Below, piece by piece: positions 5,575-5,972 of a DNA stretch of 5,972 nucleotides (position 1 is its first letter; every line of letters starts with the position of its first letter). The translations under genes and the position numbers were made by a program. The stretch spans positions 1 to 5,972 of the forward strand of contig JAPLHJ010000178.1 of NCBI GenBank assembly GCA_026389675.1, read 5' to 3'. Origin of the DNA: Chloroflexota bacterium. GTDB taxonomy: Bacteria; Chloroflexota; Dehalococcoidia; GIF9; UBA5629. The notes under the pieces are model-generated. The model ran no database searches. It saw only the letters and a program-made list of their open reading frames with translations, and had not been told where the DNA came from.

Positions 5575-5972
5575 TTAACTATTGGTGACGGGATTCTTTT
5601 TCCTCTTTTTCTTAGGCGGCAGTATCATTGCTGACAGATACGAAGGATTGATCAATAGGGGCGCCAGCGCCTCCTTGCCCTTCAGTCCGGCCCTGGCACA
5701 GGCATTTTTAACCTTAATGCGGTAGATGAGGTCTTTGAACTCACCGATTGGCTCATAGCCGAAGTAGTCCTTGAACCACAGCTTGCCTGATGCCTGTGCA
5801 TCTTTCATCATCTCCGCCGGGTGTACACGGCGCTTGTATTTCTCTTTGAGCGCGAGGGCCTCCTCGTAGGTATCCACATGGATCATTTTCCAGTCAGGGT
5901 CAGGCACCACGTATCCGCTGCCGGTGAGCATATCGTAGCGTTTCTTGGTTTCATCGAAGTCCCAACCGCAGA
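5575..5972 (-). CDS. Unrecognised protein, C-terminal part (5' end beyond right edge)
   Basis: The frame is open from the right edge to a TAA at 5575-5577, giving 131 visible residues. Thirteen codons precede the first ATG (5931), beginning CGWDFDETKKRYD, and they read as good protein sequence. The true start is therefore almost certainly outside the window and the ATG is internal. I do not recognise the family. Visible: GSGYVVPDPDWKMIHV, a charged helix (YEEALALKEKYKRR), LWFKDYFGYEPIGEFKDLIYRIKV, and a lysine-rich tail (PPKKKRKK) at the end. Only two cysteines occur (the first visible residue and NACARAG), so no iron-sulphur motif lies in this part. No transmembrane segment is obvious. It lies about 120 bp upstream of the PNPOx gene, which has its own promoter, so a shared transcript is uncertain. 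Confidence 0.7.
   Translation of the reverse strand, partial: CGWDFDETKKRYDMLTGSGYVVPDPDWKMIHVDTYEEALALKEKYKRRVHPAEMMKDAQASGKLWFKDYFGYEPIGEFKDLIYRIKVKNACARAGLKGKEALAPLLINPSYLSAMILPPKKKRKKNPVTNS

Noticed and set aside
5590..5625. PKKKRK in the tail of the partial gene resembles a eukaryotic nuclear localisation signal
   Set aside because: The context is bacterial (Shine-Dalgarno sites, operons, anaerobic Fe-S enzymes). Basic tails are common and the match is coincidental.
1..5972. Search for CRISPR arrays, tRNA/rRNA, insertion sequences, toxin-antitoxin or defence genes
   Set aside because: No regularly spaced repeats, cloverleaf-like sequence, transposase motif or defence-type domain was seen on either strand.

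Overview
The window looks like part of a chromosome from a strictly anaerobic bacterium. Every intact gene lies on the minus strand, so transcription runs from high to low coordinates. The core is a four-subunit 2-oxoacid:ferredoxin oxidoreductase operon in the order D-A-B-C (KGOR/KorDABC type). Next to it are a cysteine-rich CCG (HdrB-like) protein and a DUF169 protein. The gene set, and a degraded surface-protein domain of a kind I associate with Chloroflexota (Dehalococcoidia) and some archaea, make an uncultured Dehalococcoidia-like organism my best guess. Good Shine-Dalgarno sites and sigma70-like promoters argue for a bacterium. The taxonomic assignment is inference only.

Layout in transcription order. 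(1) 5575-5972: the 3' end of an unrecognised gene that enters from the right edge. (2) 5061-5453: a small FMN-binding split-barrel (PNPOx family) protein with its own extended -10 promoter and a strong Shine-Dalgarno. (3) 4121-4915 and 3237-4079: a CCG-domain protein and a DUF169 protein, 41 bp apart, each with a clear Shine-Dalgarno, probably one transcript. (4) 2877-3236: a 360-bp gap holding a plus-strand remnant of a beta-sandwich surface domain, a hairpin, and a well-formed promoter that fires into korD with almost no 5' leader. (5) 2586-2876 korD (2x[4Fe-4S] ferredoxin), 1354-2508 korA, 513-1364 korB (overlaps korA by 11 bp) and 1-476 korC (cut by the left edge).

How they fit together: KorA and KorB form the thiamine-diphosphate catalytic core. 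KorC supplies the remaining conserved domain, and KorD passes electrons to soluble ferredoxin. The enzyme oxidises a 2-oxoacid (probably 2-oxoglutarate) plus CoA to an acyl-CoA, CO2 and reduced ferredoxin, or runs in reverse for carbon fixation. The CCG protein could be a thiol/disulfide or electron-transfer partner in the same redox economy, but no HdrA, HdrC or flavoprotein partner is visible here.

I see no tRNA, rRNA, CRISPR array, insertion sequence or clear defence system. The less ordinary observations are the near-leaderless korD promoter, the truncated surface-domain remnant abutting DUF169, the CCG/DUF169 pairing, and a helically phased direct repeat upstream of the PNPOx promoter.
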